A stretch of 64,000 bases of DNA from Prorocentrum cordatum (GCA_963575745.1 CAUYUJ010014327.1:763838-827837); one strand, 5' to 3'. Positions 1 to 12,325 are shown, counted from the first letter of the stretch. Numbers and translations: made by a program. The notes: generated by a model not told the origin, from the letters alone.

Positions 1-1194
1 ACTCACGTCGCTCAGACTGGCGCTCTCGCCCCAGCGTGGGCCAAATTTCTGGATCCGAGTCCTCCGTCTCCCCCTGGCCCTCCCGCTCCTTCCACTCCAG
101 TTCTCGATGCTGCTGTCCGTCCTCGTGCTTCTCCTCCTCATCCTTCTTCATCCTCCCTTTGTGTTCATCCTGCTTAGCTCGTCCGTTTACCCTTGGTCAT
201 CCTGCTCCTCCCTCTCTCCTGTTCCTGCTGCTGCTGCTGTACGTCCTCGTCGTCCTCCTTCCTCGTCCTCCTTTTCGTTCTGCTCATTTTACTATTCACC
301 CGCCACCACCTCCTCCTCCTCATGTGCGAAGCTCCCCTCTTCCGATTGCGCATAGCACGATGATGTTCTTGCTTGAGTTCTAGGTCGGCTATGATATGCG
401 TCCGCAGCTATAGACAACATCAGCACAACGGGAAGAGAGGGGAGGGAGCAGTAGGATGTCAGGTATGGCGTGAGGGGGCCTAGCTTGCCCACCCTTCCGG
501 GTCTGAGTTCGGGTAAGCGGAATCGTCAGCGGCGTCGTCGTGGATTGAGCTCGTAGGGCAGGTGTTGGCCAGCGCAACTCCCGGCCCTCGTTGAAGGACC
601 TTGCTAGGCAAATATCAAAGAAGTCCGTGCCTGAATGCCCTTCTGTCTTTTTCCCATCTTCCCGCCCTCTCTTCCCCTGCATGGCTCCTTCGGCCAATGT
701 CGAAGTCCAAGCCGGCGTCCTCGAACTCAGTCCGTTCCCGTTGATGTTGCTTCCCAACCGTGGCATGCGCTTGTCCACACGTCGATTTGGTTATTTGCTT
801 CAATGTTGATAAGTTCGATCGGTCGGTTGCACAAGACCATGTCGTCCAACTAGCTCCCATTCGGTTCAATCCGACAGCTTCCATCTTCGGGCCCAACGCT
901 CCGTCGCATCGGGGCGTCTCGCTTTTCAGATTCGGCTATGCTGGCTTCTCCTGTAGCCTCGCATTGGCATGAATGTCCGCGCCACACGGGTCTCGACTGT
1001 CAGCGGTTCTGCCCTTGCCCCCTCTCCTTCGCCCAAGTCCTCCCGCCACTTTCCCAGCCCGCATCACCTCGGCGTCGCCCCAACATACTAATATTATGTT
1101 TGCGTCGCCCCGCCGAGGGGCGACGCTCGCACCGAGAAAATCTCATAGCATATGCGCCGTGGCGGGCGCTTCCTGACCACACCGCGCGTCTCGA
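1..1194. other. No gene recognised; pyrimidine-rich stretch
   Basis: Positions 60-345 are strongly C/T-rich on the plus strand (TCC, CTT, TGC runs), which creates Ser/Leu/Pro-rich open frames in several frames at once. Positions 346-1194 look non-repetitive, but no frame has consistent codon bias. I see no conserved domain and no RNA gene. Confidence 0.6.
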
Positions 1195-1272
1195 AGGAGG
1201 ACATAGGACATATTACCTCCTCCTCCTCCCCCTCCTCCTCGTATGTCTCTGTGCTCCTATTTTTTCTCCCAG

Positions 1273-1338
1273 GCGGCAGCGCCCGCGGGAGGGGGCAAGC
1301 CCATGCGCATCCTCATGAGCAGGCCGAAGGACCGCTGA
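1273..1338 (+). CDS. Possible short 3' terminal exon
   Basis: A pyrimidine tract (about 1213-1270) ends in CAG at 1270-1272, a good eukaryotic 3' splice site. The next 21 codons end at TGA 1336-1338. The peptide contains KPMRILMSRPKDR, and nearly all third positions are G or C. No family is recognised. It could equally be a chance frame: the segment is very short and I could not place an upstream exon. Confidence 0.3.
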   Translation, partial: AAAPAGGGKPMRILMSRPKDR

Positions 1339-1363
1339 TCGGGCGGGTGGCAACGGGGGTGAA

Positions 1364-1426
1364 GAGGAGGAGGAAAGGAGGAGGAGGAGGAGGAGGAGGA
1401 GGAGGAGCAGGAGGAGGAGGGAGGCT
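1364..1426. repeat. (GGA)n microsatellite
   Basis: Imperfect GGA repeat just downstream of the possible terminal exon. It produces Gly-, Glu- or Arg-rich frames on the plus strand and Ser/Leu/Pro-rich frames on the minus strand, none of them taken as a gene. Confidence 0.9.
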
Positions 1427-1521
1427 GTGGAGGAGTCAGGCGGAGGCACATCGGGGGCGTCCACGAGGGTGGCGTCCAAGAGGGGGGTGCGCAACTCAAA
1501 TCATGGCCAGCGGCACGTGCG

Positions 1522-1677
1522 CGGCCCGAGGGGTGACCCAAATTCAGGATGAAGAGACGGGCCCTAGAGGGGCCCTTTCGGATTCCTTTTGGAGTCAGCA
1601 AGTGCCCCAAAAGGAGCCCTAAAGGGCTTCTTTCTAGGGCTTTTGTCTTCACCCCCATTTGGGTCACCCCCCGCCCG
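1522..1677. mobile_element. 156-bp foldback element
   Basis: Left arm 1522-1565 and right arm 1636-1677 are inverted copies sharing GGGTGACCCAAAT and ATGAAGA/TCTTCA motifs. The interior is also palindromic (CCCTAGAG... against ...TTCTAGGG, and CCTTTTGG against CCAAAAGG), so the whole element folds into one long hairpin. There is no coding capacity. It resembles a MITE or other foldback element. No second copy and no clear target duplication was seen. Confidence 0.8.
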
Positions 1678-2015
1678 TTGAGGGGGCGTCCGCGAAGGGG
1701 AATCGCGGAGGGTGCCCAGAAGCCGCGGGGAGCTGCCTGGAAGTGCGAGCTGCGGCCGTCCAGCCTGGGCGGGGGGGGGCAGAGCACCATCGCCGCCCGC
1801 CGGACCAGCCTCCATGTCCTCGAGTCTCGTGAAGACGTAAGGCTCGAGTACGCTGGAACTCGGGTTCGCCGACGCTTTTTTGACGACCATCGGGAGCAGC
1901 GGTAGCTCGCGTCAACTTTCAGAGTGGGCCTCGTCATTTTAACAATGGCCCCGTCAGGCCAACCCGAGCCCAACCCTACCCGAGTCTTACATCTCCCCGA
2001 GAAAGATTTGCGTAA
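1678..2015. other. No feature recognised
   Basis: Mixed-composition GC-rich DNA with a G run near 1770. Open frames exist on both strands, but none has convincing codon bias or a start. Confidence 0.5.
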
Positions 2016-2160
2016 CCATAAATTGTTGGAGTTCCGTGCGGATTTCTTGGATTGGCGCTGGTCACCCATGGTGGCGCCGATCTTGGCGCGCTCCGCGCGC
2101 CAATGAGGGGGGTTCAGCGCATATCCAAGAAATCCGCACGGTCCTTCAACTGTTTGTGTT
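2016..2160. mobile_element. FB1 foldback element, copy 1
   Basis: Arms 2016-2060 and 2115-2160 are inverted copies; both carry GTGCGGATTTCTTGGAT or its complement. The centre holds the GC hairpin GGCGCGCTCCGCGCGCC. The arms and core match five other places in the window (10931, 23032, 23399, 56785, 59530), defining a dispersed non-autonomous family. Confidence 0.85.
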
Positions 2161-2833
2161 CTTGTAGTTGTGTCTTCCTCTATCCATGCCCCCTGCCCGT
2201 CATGCACGGCGAGGCGGGCATGGAAAGCCCGTACCACGTGTGGACCGTTCTTCAAGGAATCCGATCACGTTGTTCGCGCGTCCCGTGAGGGACGAGTCAG
2301 CGAGGGATTGAAGTGGACGCTCCACAGGTCCGGAAGGGGTACATAGAATACGGATGTTTCAATGATGGTATGTTTTACGAGTTGCTCGCATCTGCGACCC
2401 CTTCTTTTTTGAATTTAGTAGCCACCTAGTCTTTCTGAGAGTCGGAGTGTTAATCGAAGCAGCTTTCTGTTTCGCGTCAGCATGATTCTGGGAGGCTTCG
2501 TTCTCGCTTCCAGACGCCGGCGAGCCGCACACATGGTGGAGCAGCACGCTCAAAGTTGGGGTTTGGCCCAGCCCGCTTCCATGTGCCCAGGGCCTCATCT
2601 CAGCCCTTTGGGCTGCGCATTGCACTGGTTTCCTCACTTCGGGCGTCGTCCCGGAAGCGTCGATGGGCCAGGATGGTGAGGTTCCTGCAGAAGTTGAGCA
2701 TTCGATCCCAAAGCAGTGCGTGCACCAAGATTCGATTCCTGATTCAGACGTAAGGTACTCGGTTGAGTACCCAAGGTTTTGGCTTGTCGGGCGCCGATGG
2801 GCGTCTTGTCGCCGCCTGGACATTTTTGTGTGT
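2161..2833. other. No feature recognised
   Basis: Apparently single-copy DNA of moderate GC. No repeat, no exon-like codon bias and no RNA gene was identified. Confidence 0.5.
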
Positions 2834-3409
2834 TCTCTCTCTCGCGCTCTCTGTCTCTCTCGTTTTGTTTGTTTTCTCTCTCTCTCTCTCTCTCCTTATT
2901 TCGAGATATCGGTAGATCGATACGTGTATATATATATATATGTATATAATTTGCTCATGTCTACGTCTGTAAGTATGCATATGTGTGTATGTATGTATGT
3001 ACGTATGTATGTAGGTAGGTAGGTATGTATGTATGTAGGTATGTGTGTATGTGTGAATGTATGTATGTATGTATGTATGTATGTATGTATGTATGTATGT
3101 ATGCATGCATGTATGTATGTATGTATGTATGTATGTATGTATGTATGTATGTATGTGCACATGTATGCACGTATGTATGTATGTATGGATGGATGGATGG
3201 ATGGATGGATGGATGGATGGATGGATCTACGTATTGATGTATGTATGTATGTGTGTATGCATGCATGCATGCATGCATGCATGCATGCATGCATGTACGT
3301 GTATGTATGTATGTATGTACGTATGTATGCATGCATGCATGCATGCATGTGTATGTGTATGTGCATGTGCATGTGCATGTTCATGTGCATGTGCATGTGC
3401 ATGTGCATG

Positions 3410-3441
<32 letters not shown>

Positions 3442-3611
3442 CATATGCATATGCATATGCACATGTTTATGTATATGCATATGACATGTAAACGTACATG
3501 TATATGTATATGTTTATGTCTGTGCATATGTATATGTATATGCATATAATTATGTGTATGTGTATATGTAAATGTATATATACATATCTGTACATATATA
3601 TATATATATGT
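2834..3611. repeat. CT tract and ATGT/TATATG microsatellite
   Basis: A short CT repeat (2834-2895) is followed by about 690 bp of ATGT repeats. Block variants follow one another: ATGT, ATGG (3184-3225), ATGC (3256-3295), GTGCAT (3360-3410) and TATATG (3418-3600). Frames reading Met-Tyr-Val-Cys or His-Thr-Tyr-Ile are translation artefacts. The array ends exactly where paralogous unit A starts. Confidence 0.95.
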
Positions 3612-5476
3612 ATCCCGGGGGAGCAGGCCCGGGGCCCGAAAACAGCTGCCTCGACACTCCATGGGGGTACCGGGGCTCACGTTCCCTGTGTTTTTTACAG
3701 GGTTTCCGCGTCTTGGGCCTCGGAGGCCGCCGCCTCCGACCCCCCATGGGAGGACGGCGCGGCCAGGGAGGTCCAAAATAGTCCAGGAGTGCCTCCAGAG
3801 GCTCCCAAGACGGCCCAAGCTGGCCCCGAGTCGCCAAAAGACCGCTCCAGGACGCCCAACATAGGCCCAAGACGGCCCGAGAGGCCCCCAGGGCACTCCA
3901 CGACGCTTCAAGACGCCTCTCCAGAGCGCTTCAAGAGGCCGAAATCGTCAATGTTCCGAAGGTTTTCGAAAGGTTTTGGCCTTCAGCCTTTTCGGCTGTC
4001 TGACGTTCCAAGACGGCTCAATAGGCCCGCAAGAGCGCCCCAAGACGGCCCAAGAGGGCTCCAAGACGGCCCCAGAGGCGCCCAAGACAGTCCAACAGAG
4101 CCCCAAGACGGCCCCAAGATGCGCCAAGGAGCCCCCAAGAGGCCCCAGGAGGCCCCCAAGAGGCACCCAGGAGGCCCAAACGAGGCCTAAAGAGGCCACA
4201 AAACAGCCCCGAGGAGGTCCCACAACGGTCCCAAAACGGCGACCGAGAAGCTGCGAAACTGCCTTCACGACGTCCCCGACAGGCCAACCACGAGATCCAA
4301 ACCAACACCCATGAGGCCTCTGCCCCACCACCCAGGGCGCGGTGGCGGGAGCAGTGACAGCACTTGTGCACAGCATGTTCCGGCGGGAGCCTTCCGGAAC
4401 ACGCTGCAGGAGGAGGAGGAAGATCAGGAGGAGAGAGAGTTGGAGTGGGAGGAGGGGGAGGAGGGGGACGAGGAGAAGGAAGAGGCCCCGCAGACAGCTC
4501 CAAGATAGCCGAAGAGGCTTCCAAGAGGGCCCTGGGCGGCCCACGAGGGCCCCAAGGCGGTGCCTGAGGCGCCCAAGACGGCCCGAGAGGGCCCCAAGAC
4601 GGCCCCAAGAGAGGCCCAAGAAGGGAAACACGAACCGAGAATCCGAGCTTTCTACCCAGAGAGGTTCTCGGGAAGTCCCAAGAGGCCCTCAATCGGATCC
4701 AAGAGGCCCCCAAGAAACTCCCAAGAGGGCCGATGAGGTCCCAAGAGATCTCCAAAGGTGGCCCCAAGAGGCACGACTCATTGTTTTACGATTCGGCTTT
4801 GACGGGTTTATTTTTTTCTGATTTTTGGCATCCCGATGTTCCAAGACGGCCCAAGAGGCTTCCAATACCGCTCCCATATAGAGGAAGAGGCTTCCAAGAG
4901 AGCCCCAAGACGGCCCGCGAGGGCCCCAAGGCGGTGCTTGAGGCGCCCAAGACGGCCCGAGAGGGCCCCGAGAGCCCCAAGAGAGGCCCAAGAAGGGGAA
5001 CGCGACCCAACAGTAGAGCGGTCCCCCCACAAGGCCCACAGGAGGCCGCAAGAGGCCCCCAAGTGGTCCGACGAGGACCAAGCTTCCCGAGGGCTTAAAA
5101 GGCCCCTAGGAGACGTCCACGAGGCTTTAAACTAGCCCAAGAGTGCCCTCGATGCGTCACAACTGCTTCTAGGAGGCCCCCGGGAGGCTTCTGGATTGCC
5201 TCAATCTGGCCGCAGGTGGCCTCAAGTCGGGCCTCCACGCAGCCAAGACGGCCAGTGGCGGCTTCAGATTGCAGAACCGATGCCCCCAAGGGACCCTCAG
5301 ACGCCCCCCCAAGAAGCACCCAAGAGGTGCCTCCAACAGCCAGTTGACGAAGCATGCGGAACACCCCAGAAGCTCCTCAGATGCCGTCGCGCGCCTGTGC
5401 TCGATAGCGTTGTCCAAGATCGTCCAGCACCCCCCAGCCTGAGCTAGAACCTGATCGCGCGCGAAGCGCGCGCGAT
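3612..5476. repeat. Paralogous unit A: degenerate CAAGAGGCCC minisatellite block
   Basis: The block starts with GAGCAGGCCCGGGGCCC and consists mostly of degenerate 12- and 21-bp units of the form CCCAAGAGGCC / CCCAAGACGGCC. It ends with a GC hairpin at 5454-5476 (10-bp arms, AAG loop). Its start, several interior segments (for example the 3990-4330 region and 5120-5290) and its end all match unit B. Proline/arginine-rich plus frames and LGxxLG-rich minus frames are repeat translations. A (GGA)-like stretch lies at 4410-4490. Confidence 0.85.
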
Positions 5477-5723
<247 letters not shown>

Positions 5724-8354
5724 AGACATCCCTGAGGGGGCAGGCCCGGGGCCCACAAACAGGTGCCCTGACCCCCCCTGGCAGGACGGGGCGGCCGGGG
5801 GAGGTCCAAAATAGCCCAGGAGGGCCTCCAGAGGCTCCCCAGACGGCCAAGCGGGCCCCGAGTCGCCGAAAGACCGTTCCTGGACGCCCAAGATAGGCCC
5901 AAGACGGCCCGAGAGGCCCCCCCAAGGCACTCCACGGCGATTCAAGACGCCTCTCCAGAGCGCTTCAAGTGGCCGAAATCGTGAGTTGTACGACGGTTTT
6001 TGAGAGATTTCGGCCTTCCAGCCTTTTCGGCTGTCCGACGTTCCAAGACAGCCCAATAGGCCCCCAAGAGCGCCCCAAGACGGTCCAAGAGGGCCCCAGA
6101 CGGCCCCAGAGGCGCCCAAGACACCCCAAGAGAGCCCCAAGACGGCCCCAAGATGCGCCCAAGAGGGGGACCACGACTCCAAAATTCGACCCTCCCGCTT
6201 GAAGAGTGCCAGAGGAAGCCCCAAGGAGCCCCCAAGAGGCTCCAGGAGGCTCCCGAGAGGCGCCCAGGAGGCCCAAACGAGGCCTCAGGAGGCCACAAAA
6301 CAGCCCCCAGGAGGCCCCACAACGGTCCTAAAACGGCGACCGAGAAGCTGCGAAACTGCCTTCACGACGTCCCTGACAGGCCAACCACGAGATCCAAACC
6401 AACACCCATGAGGCCTCTGACCCACCACCTAGGGCACCCGCCGCCCGCCCGCCGTCCGCGTAGCACGCACCACTCTGTGCTCAACAGCTTCAGTCTCCAA
6501 GGCAGCACCCTGCAGTCAACAGCCCCCGTCTTCAAGGCAACACCCTGTACTCAACAAGCTCCCGCTGCAAGAGAGCACCCTTAAGGAATTCATTGAAATC
6601 CCGACCCGCCCGCCCGCCCTGGATTGTCAGAAATGGCGTTTCCAGACAACGAAAACGACCAATGACCGCCCGAGATCACCCCAGAATTGGTCCCTGACTG
6701 TCCAAGAGGCCTCCAAGATGCCCCAAGAGGTCTCCAAGATGGCTCCCAAGGAGCCCCAGGAGGCACAACTAACTTGTTTTCCTTTGGTTTTTGATGGATG
6801 TTCGAGTTCTCGCCTCTTGAGTTTCCTGACGCTCCACGACGGCCCAAGAGGCTTCAATTTCCGTTCCAAGGCATCCCCAGAGGCCTCGAATACGGTCACA
6901 AGACAGCCCACGGGAGTCCCAAGACGGCGCCAGAGGCGCCCAAGGCGGCCCGAGAGGGCCCCAAGACGGCCCCAAGATGGAGCCACGAGGGTTGACACGA
7001 ATCGAAAATCCGAGTCTTCCACACCGAGAGGCTCTCAAGATGCCCCGAGAATTCCCTAACAGGCTCCAAGAGGCCCCCAGAGAAGCCCTCCAGGGGGCCG
7101 AAGAGTATCCAAGAGGCCTCCCACGAAGGCCCCAAGAGGCAAACATCCATGTCTTGCCATAGGTTTTTGATTGATGTTCTGACGCTCCAAGACGGCCCAA
7201 AAGGCCTCCAAGACCAATCCAAGATAGCCCAAGAGGCCTCCAACAGGGCCCAAGACAGCCCGAGAGGGCACCAATACGGCCCCAAGGGGGGCCCAATAGG
7301 TATAAGACGAACCGAAAATCCGAGCCTTTCACCCCGAGAGGCTCTCAGGAAGCCCGAGAGGCCCCCAAATGGGACCCAAGAGGCCCTCAAGAAGCTCCCC
7401 AGAAGGCCGAAGAAGTTCCAAGAAGCATTGGTTCCCATCGGCTTTTGATGGATTTTAGACTTCCCAGCCTTTTTGCATCCCTACGCTCCAAGACGGCCCA
7501 AGTGGCCCCCAAGACCGCTCCAAGATAGCCGAAGAGGCCTCCATGAGGGCCCCAAGACGGCCCACGAGGTCCCGAAGACGGTGCCCGAGGCGCCCAAGAC
7601 GGCCCGAGAGGGCCCCAAGAGGGCCCCAAGAGAGCCCCAAGAAGGGGAACGCGAACCCAACAGCAGAGCTTTCCGCCCTAAGAGGCCCACAGGAGGCCCC
7701 AAGAGTCCCCAAGTGGTCCGACGAGGCCCTCAAAAGTCCCCCACCAGGCCCCACAAGGCTCACATGAAACGTACACGGGGCCCCAAGATAGCCGAACAGT
7801 GCTCTCGATGCATCAAAATTGCTTCAAGGAGGCCCCGGGAGGCCTCCGGATTGCCCCAATGTGGCCTCAAGCCGGGCCTCCACGCAGCCAAGACGGCCAA
7901 TCGATTGTTTTAGACTGCAGAACATCACTTTCCGGCTGCCCGGAGAACCCTGACGATGCCCCCAAGGGACCCCAAGAAGCCCCAAGATGCCCCTTCGAGA
8001 AGCGCATTTCCTGGGTTCCTTGCTGAGGGGTATCTCCAGTGCGAGGTATCTCAAGAGTACCTGCCGAGGGGCATCTCCAGAACACCAGCCGAGGGGCATC
8101 TCAAGAGTACCAGCTGAGGGGTATCTCCAGAACACCCGCTGATGCAGCCAAGAGGTGCCCCCAACAGCCAGTTGAGGAAGCACGGGGAGCCCCCCAGAAG
8201 CCCTTCAGATGCCGCCACGAAGACCCAAAGAGGTTCCCAGGTGCCCGCAGGAGGTACCATGATGTCACGCGCCTGTGCTCGATAGCGCTGTCCAAGATCT
8301 TCTAGCGCGCCCCCGGCCTGGGCTAGAACCTGAGCGCGCGCGAAGCGCGCGCGA
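5724..8354. repeat. Paralogous unit B: degenerate CAAGAGGCCC minisatellite block
   Basis: Starts with GGGGGCAGGCCCGGGGCCC like unit A, then repeats its order: GAGGCC arrays, the stretch ending CCCATGAGGCCTCTG (about 6360-6430), and the block around 7790-7900 ending in the same GC hairpin (about 8333-8354). It is about 770 bp longer than unit A because of extra internal arrays (6700-7450). A small tandem GAGGGGCATCTC repeat lies at 8020-8140. No coding evidence. Confidence 0.85.
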
Positions 8355-9300
8355 TGGTTTTGGTATATATATGTCGGTACATGCTATATATATATATGGA
8401 TGCATATTTGCGTATGTATATTTGGATGTGTCTATAGGTGTTGGTTGTATATGTTTGTATATAGATGGGTGTATTTATGTGTATATATATATGTGTATGC
8501 TTGTTTATATATACACAGATGTATATATATGTGTGTATGGCTGTACGTTTGCGTATGTATACAAAGTACGTGCGTACGAATGTGAGTATGTATGCATGCA
8601 CGCACGCATGCGTGAATGCATGTATGTATGTGTGAATGTGTGTGTGCATGTATGTAAGTGTGTGTATGTATATATCTATAGATTTGAGTGTATGGTGCAT
8701 CTGTGTATGTACGTATGTATGCCTGCATTCAGGTATGTATTCATATTTTGTTATATGTATGGTTTGATGTATGGTGGTGTGTATGTATTGAGTATGTGTG
8801 TAGGTATGTCTGTATGTCTGTATGTGTGTATGTGTGTATGGTTGTATGCATGCATGTGTGTGCGTACGCACGTTTGTATGTATGTGTATGTGTATACGTT
8901 TGTGTGCACGTGTGCATGTGTGTACGCTTGTGTATGTGTATATGTATGTGTAGGTCTACGTGTGTGAGTGTGCGTATCCGTATATGTATGTGTAGGCGTA
9001 TGCGTACGCGTATTCGTATGTGTATGTCGGTGTCTATGCTTACGTGTATGTGCATGTGAATGTGCATGTGTATGTGTATGTTGATGTGTATGTGTACATG
9101 CAGACATGCATGCATGCATGCATATGTGTATGCATGCATGTATGTCTGCCTGTCTGTCTGTCTGTCTGTGTGCCTGGATGTCTGGATGTATGGATGTATG
9201 TATATAATAATGTATGTAGGTATGTCTGTACGCATATATGTTATATATATATATGCATATACACAGGAATATTTACACACATATTCCTGTATGTACTTGC
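8355..9300. repeat. Long degenerate ATGT-type microsatellite
   Basis: About 950 bp of ATGT, GTGTATG, ATGCATGC and CTGT variants, more degenerate than the earlier arrays. It begins straight after the hairpin that ends unit B, so the order microsatellite-unit-microsatellite is repeated. Confidence 0.9.
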
Positions 9301-9534
9301 GCGCACACCCGGGACGATTGGGCGCCTCGGCCCGTTGTTTCTACTACGAAGTGCAGTTTCTGGCGAACTTGTCCCGCTGCTTGCTGCAATGCGATGGGTC
9401 CCAGGGCCCGCAGGGCGGCCCAAGATGGCCGTACCACCGAAAGCCGATTCTGGACCAGACAGACATCGGGAGCTCGTTTGTTGTTTTTATTGTTTTTATT
9501 TGCCCGTGCAGTTACTTCAGAAGTGAACTCTGCA
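9301..9534. other. No feature recognised
   Basis: Non-repetitive DNA between the long microsatellite and the G9 repeat. Open frames run through it, but none has a clear boundary, codon bias or recognisable motif. Confidence 0.4.
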
Positions 9535-9606
9535 CCCCTCCCTTGGGTAAAGCTCGTTTCCCGGGCCAAACCCTCCCCCCCCCTCCCTGGGTAACGCTAT
9601 ATATGA
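9535..9606 (-). repeat. G9 dispersed repeat, copy 1
   Basis: In reverse orientation this segment reads GCGTTACCCAGG, a G run, then TTTGGCCCGGGAAACGAGC. The same arrangement occurs at about 20720-20790 and 60990-61055 on the plus strand. Function unknown. Confidence 0.7.
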
Positions 9607-9619
9607 TCCAGGGTCGAGG

Positions 9620-9748
9620 GTTCACGGGCCCCCCCCCCAGATGGTATGGTCCCAGGATTCCTCGGGCCCACTCCCCCCCCCCCAGATGGTATGGTCCCAG
9701 AGACGACGACGACGACGACGACGCCGACGACGACGACGACGACGACGA

Positions 9749-9783
<35 letters not shown>

Positions 9784-9935
9784 ACTACGACGACGGCGAC
9801 GACGACGACGACCACGACGACGACGACGGCTGCGGCGGCGACGACGCCGGCGGCGGCGGCGGCGACGGCGACGATGACGACGATGACGACGGCGACGACG
9901 ACGATGACGACGACGACGACGACGAGGACGACGAG

Positions 9936-9971
<36 letters not shown>

Positions 9972-9972
9972 C
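9620..9972. repeat. Short duplication followed by (GAC)n
   Basis: CCAGATGGTATGGTCCCAG occurs twice (about 9638 and 9685) behind C runs. It is followed by about 270 bp of GAC repeats with GGC interruptions. Poly-Asp, poly-Arg, poly-Thr and poly-Val frames over this stretch are artefacts. Confidence 0.9.
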
Positions 9973-10200
9973 TCTGAACCACCACAGCACCACACCACAT
10001 CACATCCACAGGGGGGGGAGGGGGGCACCGCAGCGCAGCACCACGCCACGCCCACTTCTGAACCACCACAGCACCACACCACATCCACAGGGGGGGGGGG
10101 GCACCGCAGTGCAGCACCACGCCACGCCCACAGGGGGGGGCGGGGGGGACCATCGCGCGGGGGGGGGGCAACGGCATCAGCACTGGGGGGGGGGCCCAAG
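9973..10200. repeat. Tandem duplication with long G runs
   Basis: A roughly 80-bp segment containing CTGAACCACCACAGCACCAC and CGCAGCACCACGCCACGCCC is present twice in tandem, each copy with a run of 7 or more G. More G runs follow to 10200. The clustered G runs could form quadruplexes; this is inference. Confidence 0.75.
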
Positions 10201-10220
10201 CCCTGGACCGTATATAGCGA

Positions 10221-10345
10221 TCGTACCGGGGAAGTTGGCTTGGACCCCCCCCGCGTGCTGTGGCGCGCACAGGCGATTGATGCGCCGGTGGCGCGGACGC
10301 ACCCTGGCGGGTGCACGCCGCGGCCGCGGCCCCAGTCTCCCGCGC
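10221..10345 (+). repeat. Dispersed repeat shared with 60228-60300
   Basis: The roughly 75-bp core containing GGCGCGGACGCACCCTGGCG matches 60228-60300 in inverted orientation with few differences. The core carries a small internal inverted repeat (ACAGGCGAT / GCGCCTGTGGC type). Unknown class. Confidence 0.7.
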
Positions 10346-10930
10346 GAGCCCCTGGCATTCCTCGCGCGGTGCGAGCGGGGGTTCACGCGCGGAACCGAAT
10401 CGGAAAGTGGTCACGTTAAGGCCCAGTTCTTAGCCCGAGCCCCAGGCGTTCCTTGCGCGTCGTTCGCAGGCTGCGTTTCTGCGTGCGATGTTGGAGCGGC
10501 GGGGGAGGAGGGGGCGGGCGTTCCTTGGTAGTTTGGCAGGAGGGGCGGGGGTCGAATCGCAAAAGCAAATCGTGGCGGAACGCTGCCAGAAAGTGGCTCG
10601 GACTTCGTGGACCTACTTGGGAAAAAAAGGGGCTTCGTTCCTTATCGTTCTTTAGGTCAGGACGAATCCTGTACCGTCCGACCTCCCACCCCGGTTAACG
10701 ACCGTTGCCCGGCCAAGAAGCAATTTGTCACCTCGTTTTGTTTTGTTTGCTTGCTTGGTTTTTCAGTAGTCAGTCAGAACTCGTGGTAGCACAGGCCGCT
10801 GTGTTTTGCCCACTGCAGCTCACACCCGCCTGCTGCGCAAACAGGGTGATGATGAGGGCTTGAGGGTACCATACGTCTGACGATACACTAAACATGAGAA
10901 GCTGGCCTGGACAAACTGACTCACGTCTGC
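10346..10930. other. No feature recognised
   Basis: Apparently unique DNA. Several frames stay open, but none shows an exon-like third-position pattern with usable boundaries. Confidence 0.45.
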
Positions 10931-11062
10931 GCAGGCTTCTCGGATCGACGTTGGGCCCCCCCCCTGGCGCGTTCCGCGCGCCAGGGGCGGCGCTGCGGGA
11001 GCCGCTAGGGGGATCTGGCGCCGATCTAGGATTCTTCGCGGGCTTCTGAGCTTTTACGTTTC
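10931..11062. mobile_element. FB1 foldback element, copy 2 (diverged)
   Basis: Contains the FB1 core GGCGCGTTCCGCGCGCCAGG followed by GGCGGCGC. Arms are degenerate (CTTCTCGGATCGACG on the left, GCCGATCTAGGATTC on the right). The most decayed of the six copies. Confidence 0.6.
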
Positions 11063-11553
11063 TGCAGCTCCTGCCCTCTTCGGAGGAGGCCGCGCAGAAC
11101 GAGACATCTGCGCGGACCTCTCAGTTGATGCTCGTGCCGTCGATCGTTTCTCCGGGGTCACGCTCGAAGGGGGAATCGGCCCAGGCGCGGGGACGCATCG
11201 ACCCCCGCCGGCCCATTCATCGCCAATCGGGGCCCGATGGCCCACACCCCTGGGCATCGCTCGGACGTGTGCATTTTTTCTTCGGCGGGGACCATCGAGG
11301 AGAATCCTTGATCATTTGACGAAAAAACCACGCACGAAACCGACAAAAAACACAGGGACTGGACTTCCGAGCGATGGCCAGACCCCGCCCGGGACCACGC
11401 GACCTCGATTATCGAGCGGCTGTTGGGATTTCTGGAGCCCCCCTGTCTCCCTGTCCGCAGCGCTCGGCCCCGCTTCTCGCGCGCGCCTCCGCCGCTAATT
11501 GTAATTGCCTGGAGCGCAGGCCGCTCTCCGACAGGGGAGTGTGGCGAGGGGAG
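11063..11553. other. No feature recognised
   Basis: Mixed DNA with short frames on both strands. No consistent coding bias. Confidence 0.4.
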
Positions 11554-11870
11554 GAGGAGGAGGAGGAGGAGGAGGAGGAGGAGGAGGAGGAGGAGGAGGA
11601 GGAGGAGGAGGAGAGGCGGATGAGGAGGGGGAGGGGGGGAGGAGGAGGCGGAGGGGGAGGGGAGGAGGAGGGGCAGGAAGAGCAGGAGAGGAGGAGGAGG
11701 AGGAGGAGGAGGAGGAGGAGGAGGAGAGGAGGAGGAGGAGGAGGGGGAGGGGGAGGGGGGGGGGAGGGGGAGGAGGAGGAGGAGGAGGGGGAGGAGGAGG
11801 AGGAGAAGGAGGAGGAGGAGGAGGAGGAGGAGGAGAGGAGGAGGAGGAGGAGGAGGAGGACTCCCCGACA
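11554..11870. repeat. (GGA)n microsatellite
   Basis: About 315 bp of GGA repeats with GGGGGA and AGG variants. The Glu/Gly/Arg-rich plus frames and Ser/Pro/Leu-rich minus frames of 180-300 residues here are artefacts. A poly-C run follows at about 11949-11965. Confidence 0.95.
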
Positions 11871-12003
11871 GGGGTAGCGCGGCAGAGGCATCCGTCCCGC
11901 GGCAGAGGCAGCGCCCGAGAGAGGCTGGCGTCCGCCAGGCTCCGCTGCCCCCCCCCCCCCCCCCCGGGCGAGGCGTGGAGGCCGCGGTCGAGGCTTCGCG
12001 CGT

Positions 12004-12325
12004 ATGTTTTTTTTTTGGGGGGGGCATTGGTGTGGTGCTGCTGTGGTGTGGGGCACTGGTGATGAACCTCAGTGGATCGTAGCACAAATGCTACTCTCAG
12101 CACTTACAATACCTGCATTCGGTTAAGTCGTCTGCGAAACATTTATCACTTCCGAAGTTGGAAATTAAGATTAAGCACGAAACCGTTCACGGTAATAGTG
12201 TTGGCGTGGTGTTGGTGTGGTTTGGGGGGGGGCACTGGTGTGGTGCTGGTGTGTTTTTTGTTTGGGGGGGCACTGGTGTGCCGCTGGTGTGGTGTGGGGC
12301 ACTGGTGTGGTGCTGCTTGGCGTGG
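12004..12325 (+). repeat. GGCACTGGTGTGGTG repeats
   Basis: Variants of GGCACTGGTGTGGTGCTG, often preceded by a T or G run, occur once at 12020-12060 and several times at 12200-12322. The unit is about 45-50 bp and degenerate. Short hydrophobic frames over it are translations of the repeat. Confidence 0.75.

Noticed and set aside
2896-3492. Met-Tyr-Val-Cys and His-Thr-Tyr-Ile repeat proteins
   Set aside because: Direct translations of ATGT microsatellite DNA; open on both strands.
9597-10358. 253-residue minus-strand ORF with poly-Val and plus-strand poly-Asp/poly-Thr frames
   Set aside because: Translations of the GAC repeat and G runs.
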